From: a bacterium | GTDB taxonomy: Bacteria; Cyanobacteriota; Vampirovibrionia; Gastranaerophilales; UBA9971 | Direction: 5' to 3' | Assembly: GCA_037147175.1 (NCBI GenBank) | Contig: JBAWVS010000013.1 | Span: 1-52,905, forward strand | Length of the DNA: 52,905 nt | Shown here: positions 46,294 to 52,905 of the stretch, in pieces | How the letters are laid out: every line of letters begins with the position of its first letter | Position numbering within the stretch: position 1 is the stretch's first letter | Program-made: the position numbers and the translations under genes | The notes under the pieces: model-generated | What the model saw: only the letters and a program-made list of their open reading frames with translations | Told to the model about the DNA's origin: nothing | The model's database searches: none

Positions 46294-46830
46294 ATGGCAG
46301 TAGAAATCATAAAAGAAGAATCAATAAAGCCTATAGAGCAGATTTTAGAGCAGAGTGTTAAAAAAACATATATGACAAGCCCTCATGGTTCCAATTCAGG
46401 TATACAAAGCTTAACAATAGAAACAATGAAACCTAATTTTATGATGAGAAACAATTGTTTTATAAGAAAAGGTGTTCCTGAATCTCATAGAAGAGTTGCT
46501 GATAACTTCATGATAATAAAAAAAGTTTTTGGACATCCTGTTGTTCAGTCAAAAATCAACGATGAAGAAAAAGCTATTCTTTCCAAATATGACTTTAATC
46601 TGCTTGGATTAAGCACAACAAAGCAAATTGAAGATGAACTTGTTTTCCTCAAAAGATGGAGTTATTCCAGAAATAGAGAACTTCAGTATGCAGCAGACCA
46701 AATTATTCAAATAAGGGCGAAAGAACTTAAGCACCTTATCGCTACAAGATATGTAGATACAAATAAAAATTATACAGGCTATCAGGTATTAGAAAAATAT
46801 CTTGAAGAAATTTCAAAATATTTCAGATAG
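46294..46830 (+). CDS. Conserved-looking protein of unknown function
   Basis: I chose ATG 46294, which has GGGGAT upstream, giving 178 residues; an upstream TTG (46282) is within that site. The protein is soluble, helical, with 'MRNNCFIRKGVPESHRRVADNFMII' and 'LGLSTTKQIEDELVFLKRWSYSRNRELQYAADQIIQI'. There is no membrane segment. I recognise no family. It stands alone. Confidence 0.6.
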   Translation: MAVEIIKEESIKPIEQILEQSVKKTYMTSPHGSNSGIQSLTIETMKPNFMMRNNCFIRKGVPESHRRVADNFMIIKKVFGHPVVQSKINDEEKAILSKYDFNLLGLSTTKQIEDELVFLKRWSYSRNRELQYAADQIIQIRAKELKHLIATRYVDTNKNYTGYQVLEKYLEEISKYFR

Positions 46831-47169
46831 AAATAAATAATCAAGTCGAATTGCTAAATAACTTAATCAATCTGTTTTATTTTTTATAGATTGCTTCGCT
46901 TTGCTCGCAATGACGATTTTAGCAATTTAAGTTAATTAAACAGATTCTTCGGCTCAGCCTCAGAATGACAGCTGTGTGTTATTACTTGATAAACCGCAAT
47001 TTAGTATTAGCCAACTTTTTCGGGTAGGCATAAAAGTTGACCAAAATTAAAGTATAGACAGATTAACTCAACCCGTCCTTGCGAGGCAGCTCAAAGAGCT
47101 GACGTGGCAATCCATTTAGCCTTTAAAAGACATTAAACTATTATAGATTGTCGAGCAGATGATTTGTTA
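46831..47169. other. 339-bp intergenic region filled with palindromic repeats
   Basis: It has no gene. Bases 46881-46926 are an inverted copy (one mismatch in 46) of 35661-35706. Bases 46941-46970 resemble the right end of the element at 36368-36468. Bases 47075-47114 repeat the core of 34803-34845 (AGCTC-AAGAGCTGACGTGGCAATCCA). It appears to be a landing zone for several copies of mobile palindromic repeats. Confidence 0.8.
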
Positions 47170-48114
47170 CTAGGCCTTTACTTCGGCAAGATGCTGGAAA
47201 AGAGCGGTACTCAAATATCTTTCGCCAAAATCTGGTAAAATAACTACAACAAGCTTGCCTGCGTTTTCTTCTCTTTTTGCAACTTCAAGCGCTGCCCACA
47301 TTGCCGCGCCACATGAAATTCCCGAAAGCAGCCCTTCTTTTTGGGCAAGATTTCTTGCTGTTTCAAGCGCATCTTCGTCTTTTACCTGTACAATCTCGTC
47401 TATAATTCCTGTGTTTAAAACTTCCGGCACAAATCCCGCGCCTATTCCCTGAATTTTATGAGGAGAGGGAGTTCCTCCCGAAAGAACAGGACTGTTTGAT
47501 GGTTCTACTGCAATCACTTTAAGTTCAGGCTTTCTCTGTTTTAAAACTTCCGAAACCCCTGTAATGGTTCCGCCTGTTCCGACTCCTGATACAAGAATAT
47601 CTATTTGTCCGTCAGTATCCAGCCATATTTCTTCTGCGGTGGTTTTTCTGTGAATATCAGGGTTTGCAGGGTTGGCAAATTGCTGGAGAATATACGCATC
47701 AGGAAGTGATTGAGAAAGTTCTTCGGCTTTTGCTATAGCACCTTTCATTCCAAGACTTCCCTGTGTAAGTACAACTTCTGCACCATAAGCTTTTATGAGC
47801 ATTCTTCTTTCTATGCTCATAGTTTCCGGCATGGTCAAAATTAATTTATATCCTTTTACTGCACTGACAAATGCAAGTCCTATTCCGGTATTTCCGCTTG
47901 TAGGTTCAATAAGTGTAGTCTTTCCTGGTGTAATTTTGCCTTCTTTTTCGGCTTGCTCTATCATATTTAGAGCTATTCTGTCTTTAACGGAGCATGCCGG
48001 ATTAAAACACTCTAACTTGGCTGCTACTTTTGCGCTGCAACTTTCAGTCAATCTGTTTATATAAACAAGAGGGGTGTTTCCAATCAATTCAGTAACATTA
48101 TTTGCTATTTTCAT
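47170..48114 (-). CDS. cysK: Cysteine synthase A (O-acetylserine sulfhydrylase)
   Basis: This PLP enzyme makes cysteine from O-acetylserine and sulfide. The 314-residue protein has the PLP lysine in 'CSVKDRI' (Lys44), the substrate loop '[11 protein letters not shown]' and the phosphate-binding '[10 protein letters not shown]'. The length is normal and no partner gene is adjacent. The start has GGAGCAG upstream. Confidence 0.96.
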   Translation of the reverse strand: MKIANNVTELIGNTPLVYINRLTESCSAKVAAKLECFNPACSVKDRIALNMIEQAEKEGKITPGKTTLIEPTSGNTGIGLAFVSAVKGYKLILTMPETMSIERRMLIKAYGAEVVLTQGSLGMKGAIAKAEELSQSLPDAYILQQFANPANPDIHRKTTAEEIWLDTDGQIDILVSGVGTGGTITGVSEVLKQRKPELKVIAVEPSNSPVLSGGTPSPHKIQGIGAGFVPEVLNTGIIDEIVQVKDEDALETARNLAQKEGLLSGISCGAAMWAALEVAKREENAGKLVVVILPDFGERYLSTALFQHLAEVKA

Positions 48115-48233
48115 CAGTGCTGCTCCATTTTTTTGGCTAATAGAAAAAATTTCGGGATGCCTAAAATTCGTATTTAGATTTTATATTAAATATGATAATT
48201 TAAAAAATAGCAAGTAGAAAGGTCTCTTAATAT

Positions 48234-49130
48234 TTATTTTGAAGTATATCCGAACTGCTTAAGCGCAGAAGGATTTTTTCTCCAATTTTTTTTCAATTTG
48301 ACGAATAAATCAAGGAAAACCTTTTGTTCCAGAGATTTTTCTATATCTATTCGTGCATCCGTACCTATTCCTTTGAGCATAGAGGCCTTGTCGCCTATTA
48401 TTATACCTTTTTGTGATTCATGTTCAACAAAAATTGTTGCTGAAATATTTGTTATATTTTCTTTTTCTTCAAAATTATCGATAATAACAGCAATACTGTG
48501 AGGAACTTCTTCTTTTGTTCTGCGTATGACCTTTTCTCTTATGGTTTCTGCAACTATGGATTTGAGGTTTTGGTCTGTTATTTGGTCTTCTTCATAGTAT
48601 TGAGGACCTTTAGGAAGCTTTCTGTAGATGTTTTTAATCAGGTCATCAACATTTCTGCCTGTTTTTGCGGAAATTTTTATTACAGGAACAGATTTTTCCC
48701 CGAATAAATCTTTGTAACTTTTTACTATATTATCTCTGGTTTCCATGTTTTTAACCTGATCGACTTTGTTTATAAGCATTATGATAGGTATTTCGGTTTT
48801 CAGAAGGTTTTCTACAATCCATCTATCGCCAAGACCTGCGACTTCTGTTCCGTCAACCATAAATAAAATCAAATCTGCATCAGGAATAGCAAGCTTTGCT
48901 TCGTCCAGAAGAAATTCGCCAAGCTTGTAGAGCGGTTTGTGAACTCCGGGAGTGTCTACGAAGATTATTTGCCCTTTTTCAGAAGTATGAAAGCCCTTTA
49001 TGCGTCTTCTCGTTGTTTGGGGTTTTGAGCTTGTTATGGCGATTTTCTGACCTAAAATTTGATTTAATAATGTTGATTTTCCGACATTCGGTCTGCCTAT
49101 TATTGCTACAAAACCTGATTTATAAGACAT
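48234..49130 (-). CDS. era: GTPase Era
   Basis: The 298-residue protein has the GTPase motifs 'GRPNVGKST' (G1, 12-20), 'DTPG' (G3) and 'NKVD' (G4), and a C-terminal KH domain ('IGDKASMLKGIGTDARIDIE'). Era binds the 3' end of 16S rRNA and couples 30S assembly to division. It has AGGAG upstream and a TPR gene just beyond its start on the same strand. Confidence 0.97.
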   Translation of the reverse strand: MSYKSGFVAIIGRPNVGKSTLLNQILGQKIAITSSKPQTTRRRIKGFHTSEKGQIIFVDTPGVHKPLYKLGEFLLDEAKLAIPDADLILFMVDGTEVAGLGDRWIVENLLKTEIPIIMLINKVDQVKNMETRDNIVKSYKDLFGEKSVPVIKISAKTGRNVDDLIKNIYRKLPKGPQYYEEDQITDQNLKSIVAETIREKVIRRTKEEVPHSIAVIIDNFEEKENITNISATIFVEHESQKGIIIGDKASMLKGIGTDARIDIEKSLEQKVFLDLFVKLKKNWRKNPSALKQFGYTSK

Positions 49131-49158
49131 TTTATCTCCTATGTTTTACTAATAATAA

Positions 49159-50100
49159 TTAAATTTGCTTTTTAAGTTCCTCAAGTTCTCTAATAATAAT
49201 TTCTTTCGCTATTGATAAAGTTTCTTTATTTTGAAGGGCTTTGGTTAAATGGAATAAAGTATCTTCAGGTTCGTTAATTTTTTTATAAATTTCTGCTATG
49301 TAATAATGAATATCGCCATTTTCAGGATTTTGTATTAAAGCTGATTCAAGATAATTAATTGCATTTTCGTGGTTGTTTTTTGCCATAGCTATATTTGAAA
49401 GGACTTTGAAAGCTTCAAAGTCTTTGGGATTTAGTTCGGTTGTCTTTTTAAAGAATGTTTCCGCTTTGTCAATCTGTCCCTGCTCAAATAAAATACAGCC
49501 TATATTATAGTAAGCCCAGCTGTAATCAGGGCTTAATTCTGTTATTTTATAGTATTGTTCAAGAGCCTTTTGTATTTTGCCTTCTTTTTTATATTCAAAA
49601 GCAAGATTAAATCTGGCATAAACATCATCAGGATTGAGTTTTACAGCGGCTTCAAAGTGTTTTTTTGCCAATTCTGTATTTTTTTTCTTTAAATAAAGGC
49701 AGCCAACGTTAAAATGAGCGTTGGAATCTTCATAATCAAGGGTTAATGTTTTTTTATATTCTTCTATAGCCCTGTCCACTTCACCTTTTTTGTCGAGCAT
49801 AAAGGCCAAACTATATCTAAAGTCAGGATCTTGGGGGCATAATTTTACTGCTTTTTCGTAATAATTTATGGCATGGTCAATTTGGTTTTGTTTTTCATAA
49901 ATTATGCCTATGTTAAAACAATAATCAGGATTGTTTGGGAAAATCCTGAAAAGCTGAGAATACTGTTCAAGAGACTCATCGAGAAATCCTTCATCAAGCA
50001 AAATTGTTGCGTAATTTTCCCTAATTTTTGTATCAGAAGGATTTTTCTTTATCAGTTCTTTGATTTCATTTAATGTTGTCGGCTTTTTTATCTTATTCAT
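49159..50100 (-). CDS. Tetratricopeptide-repeat protein
   Basis: The 313-residue protein is made of at least seven TPR units (34-residue pattern such as 'DYCFNIGIIYEKQNQIDHAINYYEKAVKLCP'). No signal peptide or membrane segment is visible, so a cytoplasmic protein-interaction scaffold is expected. It precedes era in the same direction, 28 bp from era's start. Its partner is unknown. Confidence 0.9.
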   Translation of the reverse strand: MNKIKKPTTLNEIKELIKKNPSDTKIRENYATILLDEGFLDESLEQYSQLFRIFPNNPDYCFNIGIIYEKQNQIDHAINYYEKAVKLCPQDPDFRYSLAFMLDKKGEVDRAIEEYKKTLTLDYEDSNAHFNVGCLYLKKKNTELAKKHFEAAVKLNPDDVYARFNLAFEYKKEGKIQKALEQYYKITELSPDYSWAYYNIGCILFEQGQIDKAETFFKKTTELNPKDFEAFKVLSNIAMAKNNHENAINYLESALIQNPENGDIHYYIAEIYKKINEPEDTLFHLTKALQNKETLSIAKEIIIRELEELKKQI

Positions 50101-50137
50101 AATGTAAATTCTACCAAAGATTCAGGAATATTAAAAC

Positions 50138-50177
50138 AAAAAGACTTCTGTTGTGAAGAATAACAGAAATCTTTTTA
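50138..50177 (-). terminator. Terminator of the Cys-rich peptide gene
   Basis: The stem AAAAAGA-TTCTGTT/AACAGAA-TCTTTTT, with one mismatched position, has a nine-base loop and flanking A/T runs. It lies 30 bp downstream of the minus-strand stop at 50208. Confidence 0.85.
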
Positions 50178-50207
50178 TTAGTTACCTAAGAGATTAAGAG
50201 CCGTTGC

Positions 50208-50429
50208 TTAAACTTTGTGTTTACATTCGGTTTTATGGACTTTTTTATCTGCCTTTTTCTGGCAAGGACAAGGAGTATTTGTTGTTTTTTGCGGGCATGG
50301 TTTGTTTACTTTTTGGCATGGACAAGGTTTGTTTACCGGACATGGTTGATTTGTTTGGCTAATTGCAATTTGGCTTCCTGCAAAAATCAATGCAGCGGCT
50401 AAAGTAACAACATAAGATATTTTTTTCAT
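50208..50429 (-). CDS. Short exported cysteine-rich peptide
   Basis: The 73-residue precursor has a signal peptide ('MKKISYVVTLAAALIFAGSQIAISQ'). The mature part of about 48 residues contains seven Cys in repeated 'PCPCQK' and 'KPCP' units, ending with His/Lys-rich 'KVHKTECKHKV'. The Cys-Pro-Cys clusters suggest metal (Cu/Zn/Cd) binding or a cross-linked matrix peptide in the periplasm. It is not a known metallothionein. Confidence 0.75.
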   Translation of the reverse strand: MKKISYVVTLAAALIFAGSQIAISQTNQPCPVNKPCPCQKVNKPCPQKTTNTPCPCQKKADKKVHKTECKHKV

Positions 50430-50598
50430 TTTTCCTCTTCTTATTATTCTTCTCTAAAACTATCGGACGTGCATGATTATCTGTTATTAACAAAATTTTT
50501 TTATTACCCTTTTAGAGAATTTTAATATATCCAAACGGGTAGTGTTGCAATTAAAAATTGAACTCAAGCTTTTATGAAATATTAAGAAAGATTACTTT

Positions 50599-51051
50599 TT
50601 ATACAACTACAGATTCATCACTTGTAGCCAGAAGTTTTAAAAGATCAAAAGTTGTTACAATTCCGATAAGTTTATTATAATCAGTTACGAGCAAACGATG
50701 TATTTTCTTTTCATACATAATTTTTGACATTTTCTCAATAGTAGCATCCGTTTCTACAGTGTATAAATCTTCTGACATAATGGAAGAAACAGGCATATCA
50801 AAGAACTTTGCATCTTCCAGCAGTTCAAGTTCATAGTTTTTGTTCATTGTTGTATGGTAAAAAGTATGTGAACTTTCTTTTTTAAGCACATCTGTTAAGC
50901 TTACAACCCCGACAAGGTAACCGTCCTGATCAAGCACAGGTAATCCCGAGATGTCATTATTTACAAATATTTTAATTACGTCTCTTATTTGGGTGTTTTC
51001 CTTTATTGTTATTAGCTCTGTGGACATTATGTCCTTTACATAAAATTGCAT
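50599..51051 (-). CDS. CBS-domain pair protein
   Basis: The 150-residue protein consists of two CBS domains ('VKDIMSTELITIKENTQIRDVIKIF...LPVLDQDGYLVGVVSLTDVL', then 'VSSIMSEDLYTVETDATIEKMSKIM...LLVTDYNKLIGIVTTFDLL'). CBS pairs bind adenine nucleotides and usually regulate partner proteins. A partner is not adjacent. The start has GAGGAG upstream. Confidence 0.9.
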   Translation of the reverse strand: MQFYVKDIMSTELITIKENTQIRDVIKIFVNNDISGLPVLDQDGYLVGVVSLTDVLKKESSHTFYHTTMNKNYELELLEDAKFFDMPVSSIMSEDLYTVETDATIEKMSKIMYEKKIHRLLVTDYNKLIGIVTTFDLLKLLATSDESVVV

Positions 51052-51216
51052 AATTTTCTCCTCAAGCTGTATTCTTTAATTTTGCGACATTGATATAATT
51101 GAAAATAACAAATCCCCAAACCCTTTTCATCCATAGAAAGTGCATAATATGGCTAAAATTTCTCATGATTTTTATAACAGAAATACTATCGAATTTGTTT
51201 CAAAAAAATAAATTTT

Positions 51217-51987
51217 TTATTTTCTCATTCCCATCAAATACAAAAATTTCTGAACGTATTGATAAGACTCTGGGAAAAAATTTTTCATGAATTTTGCTTT
51301 TATGCTTATTTCCGATGCAGTTCCTGTAGTATTTGCAGCGCCGCATTCGGCAAAAATTTCTCCTAAGCCATACTCATTAAGATTATCGAAAGTACCGCCT
51401 TGTGTAAGATAATTTATACTTTCTTCTCCCCACTTTTGATGTAAATAAGGATTTAACTTTAGTCTTTCAGGAAGTTGCTCTATATCCTTTCTGGCAGCAT
51501 TTTTAAAACTATCTGTCTGCGAAATATTAACACCTGTAAGATTTTTTAACCATTCATCAACCTTATGACTTAATTCATGTCCAACAGTCCCTTTATTTGC
51601 TTTAGTACAAACAGAAGAAGGTGATTCAAAAAAACCTAAATTTTTAAAAAGTTTGCCTGAACATTCATGTGATACTGCAACTCCTGCCAGAAAATCATCC
51701 CAAGTCATAGGAGGAAGAACTCCGTGAACAGTCTCATCTTTTAACTGCTTTTGCAGATAAGGAAACTCAGGAAATGCATTAGATGCTTTAGTTGCAATTC
51801 TTATATCATCAATAAGTCCATCTTTTAGTATTTTTGAAAGTATTGTTTGGGGATATTCAGCTATAGAAGATTGTATTTCTTTTACAAAAGGAATGGATAC
51901 ATTTCCATAAGCATTTATCGGGATTTTTTTCCCGAAAGAAAGATTTCCTTTACTATTACTATAATTATTCAAACTGCAAAGATTCAT
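51217..51987 (-). CDS. HExxH zinc-metallopeptidase-like protein, paralogue A
   Basis: The 256-residue protein contains 'TVGHELSHKVDEWL' (His137, Glu138, His141) and a downstream 'GEIFAECGAANTTG' (Glu210/Glu214, the probable third zinc ligand). This arrangement resembles the anthrax lethal-factor-like (ATLF/M34) gluzincins. There is no signal peptide. The start 'MNLCSLNNYSNSKGNLSFGKK' has the LSFGK motif. It is adjacent to a paralogue (52034) in the same direction. The target is unknown; a secreted or host-directed protease is one option. Confidence 0.75.
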   Translation of the reverse strand: MNLCSLNNYSNSKGNLSFGKKIPINAYGNVSIPFVKEIQSSIAEYPQTILSKILKDGLIDDIRIATKASNAFPEFPYLQKQLKDETVHGVLPPMTWDDFLAGVAVSHECSGKLFKNLGFFESPSSVCTKANKGTVGHELSHKVDEWLKNLTGVNISQTDSFKNAARKDIEQLPERLKLNPYLHQKWGEESINYLTQGGTFDNLNEYGLGEIFAECGAANTTGTASEISIKAKFMKNFFPESYQYVQKFLYLMGMRK

Positions 51988-52033
51988 AATTTTTTCTCTT
52001 AACTTTCCTTTCTTTTATTAAATAAATTTTTTA

Positions 52034-52774
52034 TTATCTCATTCCCATTAAATATAGGAATTTTTTTACATATTTATAAGATTCAGGGAAAAATACTTTC
52101 ATGACTTTTGATTTTATTCTTATTTCCGATGCAGTTCCTGTAGTATTTGCAGCGCAGCATTCGGCAAAGATTTCTTTTAAGCCGTACGGTTTAAGATTAT
52201 ACTGACTGCTACCTTGAATAGTATAGTCTATACTGAACTTCCCCCACTTTTGATGAAGATCGGGGTTTTCCTTTATTCTATCAGGGAGGTTTATCAAGTC
52301 ATTTCTTACAACCTCTTTAAAGCTTTCTGTCTGAGAAATCTCCATACCTATAGCCTTTTTCAACCACTCATTAATTTTATGCCCCAATTCATGCCCTACG
52401 GCTCCTTTATTTGCTTTATCACCATTAGAAGGTGATTCAAAAAAACCTATAAATTTCCGTCCGCCTTCAAGAATATTAGAAATCCCATAACATAATTCAT
52501 CAAATGTCCCTTTAGTTCCGGGTAAAAAATTTTCTCTGTAAAACTTTTGTATTTCAGGACAATCGGGGAAAGCGTCCGAGACTTTCGGTGCAAGCCTTAT
52601 ACCATCAAGAAGACGACCTTTTTGTAATTTTGAAAGGATTATCCGGGGATAGTCAGATATAGTGGATTCCATTTCATTTATAAAAGGCTTTGACACTTTT
52701 CCATAGGTATTTATCGGAATTTTTTTTTCAAAAAGACCATTATATTTATATTTAATCAAACTACAAATATTCAT
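52034..52774 (-). CDS. HExxH zinc-metallopeptidase-like protein, paralogue B
   Basis: The 246-residue protein is a tandem paralogue of the 51217 gene: 'AVGHELGHKINEWL' (His128, Glu129, His132), 'KEIFAECCAANTTG' (Glu201/Glu205) and a shared C-terminus 'LYLMGMR'. The SFG motif is altered to 'GLFEKK'. It has no signal peptide. The pair arose by duplication, and both keep the zinc residues, so both may be active. Confidence 0.75.
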   Translation of the reverse strand: MNICSLIKYKYNGLFEKKIPINTYGKVSKPFINEMESTISDYPRIILSKLQKGRLLDGIRLAPKVSDAFPDCPEIQKFYRENFLPGTKGTFDELCYGISNILEGGRKFIGFFESPSNGDKANKGAVGHELGHKINEWLKKAIGMEISQTESFKEVVRNDLINLPDRIKENPDLHQKWGKFSIDYTIQGSSQYNLKPYGLKEIFAECCAANTTGTASEIRIKSKVMKVFFPESYKYVKKFLYLMGMR

Positions 52775-52905
52775 AATTTTTGCTCTTAAATTTCCTTTTA
52801 TTTCTTTTTTATAAAAATCGTAAAGAAAATAAATTGCCTAAATTTAAATATTCTAGTGTTCAGTTAAGTTAAAAGTTTAGAACAAATTTTCTTTTTTCAC
52901 GTCTT

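Overview
The window is AT-rich, gene-dense bacterial chromosome. A tentative placement is the non-photosynthetic cyanobacterial sister group Melainabacteria/Vampirovibrionia (Gastranaerophilales-like). This rests on the mix of genes: a diaminopimelate-type MurE with a dcw-like cell-wall cluster, SMC-ScpA-ScpB, an FlhB-type export protein with an adjacent flagellar-type sigma factor, and a reverse rubrerythrin. It also rests on many lineage-specific proteins that carry a short [VLI]-[SA]-F-[GAS] motif near the N-terminus. No rRNA or other decisive marker is present, so the placement is inference.

Bases 1 to about 7,620 look like an integrated accessory island. It holds an IS4-family transposase, a 35-repeat CRISPR array without cas genes, a small Cro/C1-type regulator touching the array, two small exported proteins, a cluster of zinc-ribbon proteins and fragments of them, a MerR-type regulator, and a serine recombinase that has lost its catalytic domain. 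The recombinase reading frame runs straight into the antisense of a tRNA-Asn gene, which is the likely integration site. The CRISPR repeat read on the minus strand ends in a consensus extended -10 box (TGTTATAAT). This suggests that each spacer has its own promoter, as described for type II-C arrays.

From 7,700 to about 26,800 the region is mostly housekeeping: a GNAT acetyltransferase, pth, a tandem-HTH protein, a PHP-domain hydrolase with a YjbQ-family protein, and the minus-strand wall/division cluster rsmH-ftsL-ftsI-murE. Next come a membrane-anchored protein of unknown function, a CoA-activase-like protein, a cation transporter of unusual architecture (CDF fused to CorC-type CBS domains), the overlapping smc-scpA-scpB operon behind a good promoter, and a methyltransferase.

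From 26,900 to 39,200 there are a small glycine-rich protein with a bacteriocin-like tail, a HAD-type hydrolase of the polysaccharide-associated kind, tsaB, flhB plus a sigma factor, a patatin-like lipase, a family 2 glycosyltransferase, several lineage-specific small proteins, reverse rubrerythrin, a secreted phosphodiester glycosidase, and rpsT with a TTG start. Palindromic repeats of the TCATTGCGAG kind lie between genes here and again near 47,000.

From 39,200 to the end there is a two-gene unit that joins a ribbon-helix-helix/phospholipase-D-type nuclease to a DEDDh exonuclease. It is followed by a split pair of sugar ABC permeases with a foreign-strand gene between them, cysK, era, a TPR protein, a cysteine-rich exported peptide, a CBS-pair protein, and two tandem paralogous HExxH metallopeptidase-like proteins. 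The most unusual items are the orphan internal-promoter CRISPR array, the PLD-exonuclease pair, the CDF-CorC fusion, the recombinase chimera, and the recurring N-terminal SFG-like motif.
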